From Planctomycetota bacterium (lineage in GTDB: Bacteria; Planctomycetota; UBA1135; UBA2386): DNA of 5,353 nucleotides. A model generated the notes under the pieces. It did no database searches. It had not been told where the DNA came from and was given only the letters and a program-made list of their open reading frames with translations. The position numbers were made by a program, and so were the translations under genes. Below are positions 5,239 through 5,353 of this stretch, piece by piece. Location: NCBI GenBank assembly GCA_003235605.1, contig QJVU01000471.1, positions 1 to 5,353 of the forward strand, read 5' to 3'. Each line of letters begins with the position of its first letter. The first letter of the stretch is position 1.

Positions 5239-5353
5239 ATGCAAACTCTCAGACCCTGTGTGTTCCCCTGCGTGTTGGGGGGCCTCGTCTTCCTGGCCGG
5301 TGGTCTGCGTGCCCAGGCCGGACCCGGTGTGATCACCAACTTCATCAACGACC
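5239..5353 (+). CDS. Exported paralogue of the preceding gene (5' part only)
   Basis: The first 38 codons of a gene running off the right edge. The product starts MQTLRPC, has a hydrophobic core (about 8-23) and a predicted cleavage site RAQA (24-27) before GPGVITNFIND. The preceding protein has the same MQTLR start and GPGVITGFAND after its own AQA site. Seventeen bases around the cleavage site (5311-5327) are identical to 3805-3821, while most of the signal core differs. This points to tandem duplication and divergence, with the mature N-terminus under constraint. The ATG is chosen by this match, because no Shine-Dalgarno precedes it; the leader is pyrimidine-rich instead. Function is unknown, as for its neighbour. 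Confidence 0.8.
   Translation, partial: MQTLRPCVFPCVLGGLVFLAGGLRAQAGPGVITNFIND

Noticed and set aside
3597..5348. Minus-strand frames in both paralogues encoding a shared VITPGPAWA peptide
   Set aside because: The shared peptide is the complement of the conserved signal-cleavage region (AQAGPGVIT) of the two plus-strand genes, not independent conservation.

Overview
The window reads as GC-rich bacterial chromosomal DNA. FeoA/FeoB, exported proteins with Sec-type signal peptides and a Fur-like iron box suggest a diderm, possibly environmental bacterium. The phylum cannot be fixed from sequence alone; an acidobacterial or deltaproteobacterial-type lineage is only a guess.

Layout. (1) At the left edge, a family 2 glycosyltransferase gene (23-1102, +), probably part of a surface-polysaccharide locus continuing off the left end. 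(2) Convergent with it, and overlapping its 3' end by 92 bp, is a ferrous-iron uptake operon on the minus strand: feoA (3048-3290) then feoB (1011-3032), 15 bp apart. The operon has a good sigma-70-type promoter (TTGACT-17 bp-GATTAT) and a perfect TTGAGA-N5-TCTCAA inverted repeat at the expected transcription start. That repeat resembles a Fur box, so iron-repressed expression is the natural reading. (3) A 421-bp divergent intergenic region (3291-3711) holds the feo control region, a degenerate 28-30 bp tandem repeat, and a weaker rightward promoter followed by a GC-rich leader hairpin. (4) A gene for a 442-aa exported protein of unrecognised family follows (3712-5040, +), with a clear signal peptide and possibly beta-propeller-like internal repeats. 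(5) A 198-bp spacer follows, dense in structure: a stop-proximal hairpin, a second promoter-like element, a second hairpin, five 10-bp repeats and a (CT)7 tract. (6) The window ends in the first 38 codons of a paralogue of gene (4), sharing its first residues (MQTLR) and the region around the cleavage site (AQAGPGVIT-x-F-x-ND).

Functionally, FeoB is the GTPase-coupled Fe(II) permease of the inner membrane and FeoA its small cytoplasmic partner. The tandem exported proteins look like a lineage-specific secreted family expressed from separate, related promoters. Nothing visible ties them to iron uptake except divergent adjacency. The most unusual material is this paralogue pair and its repeat-rich leaders. 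No RNA genes, CRISPR arrays, insertion sequences or phage genes were seen.
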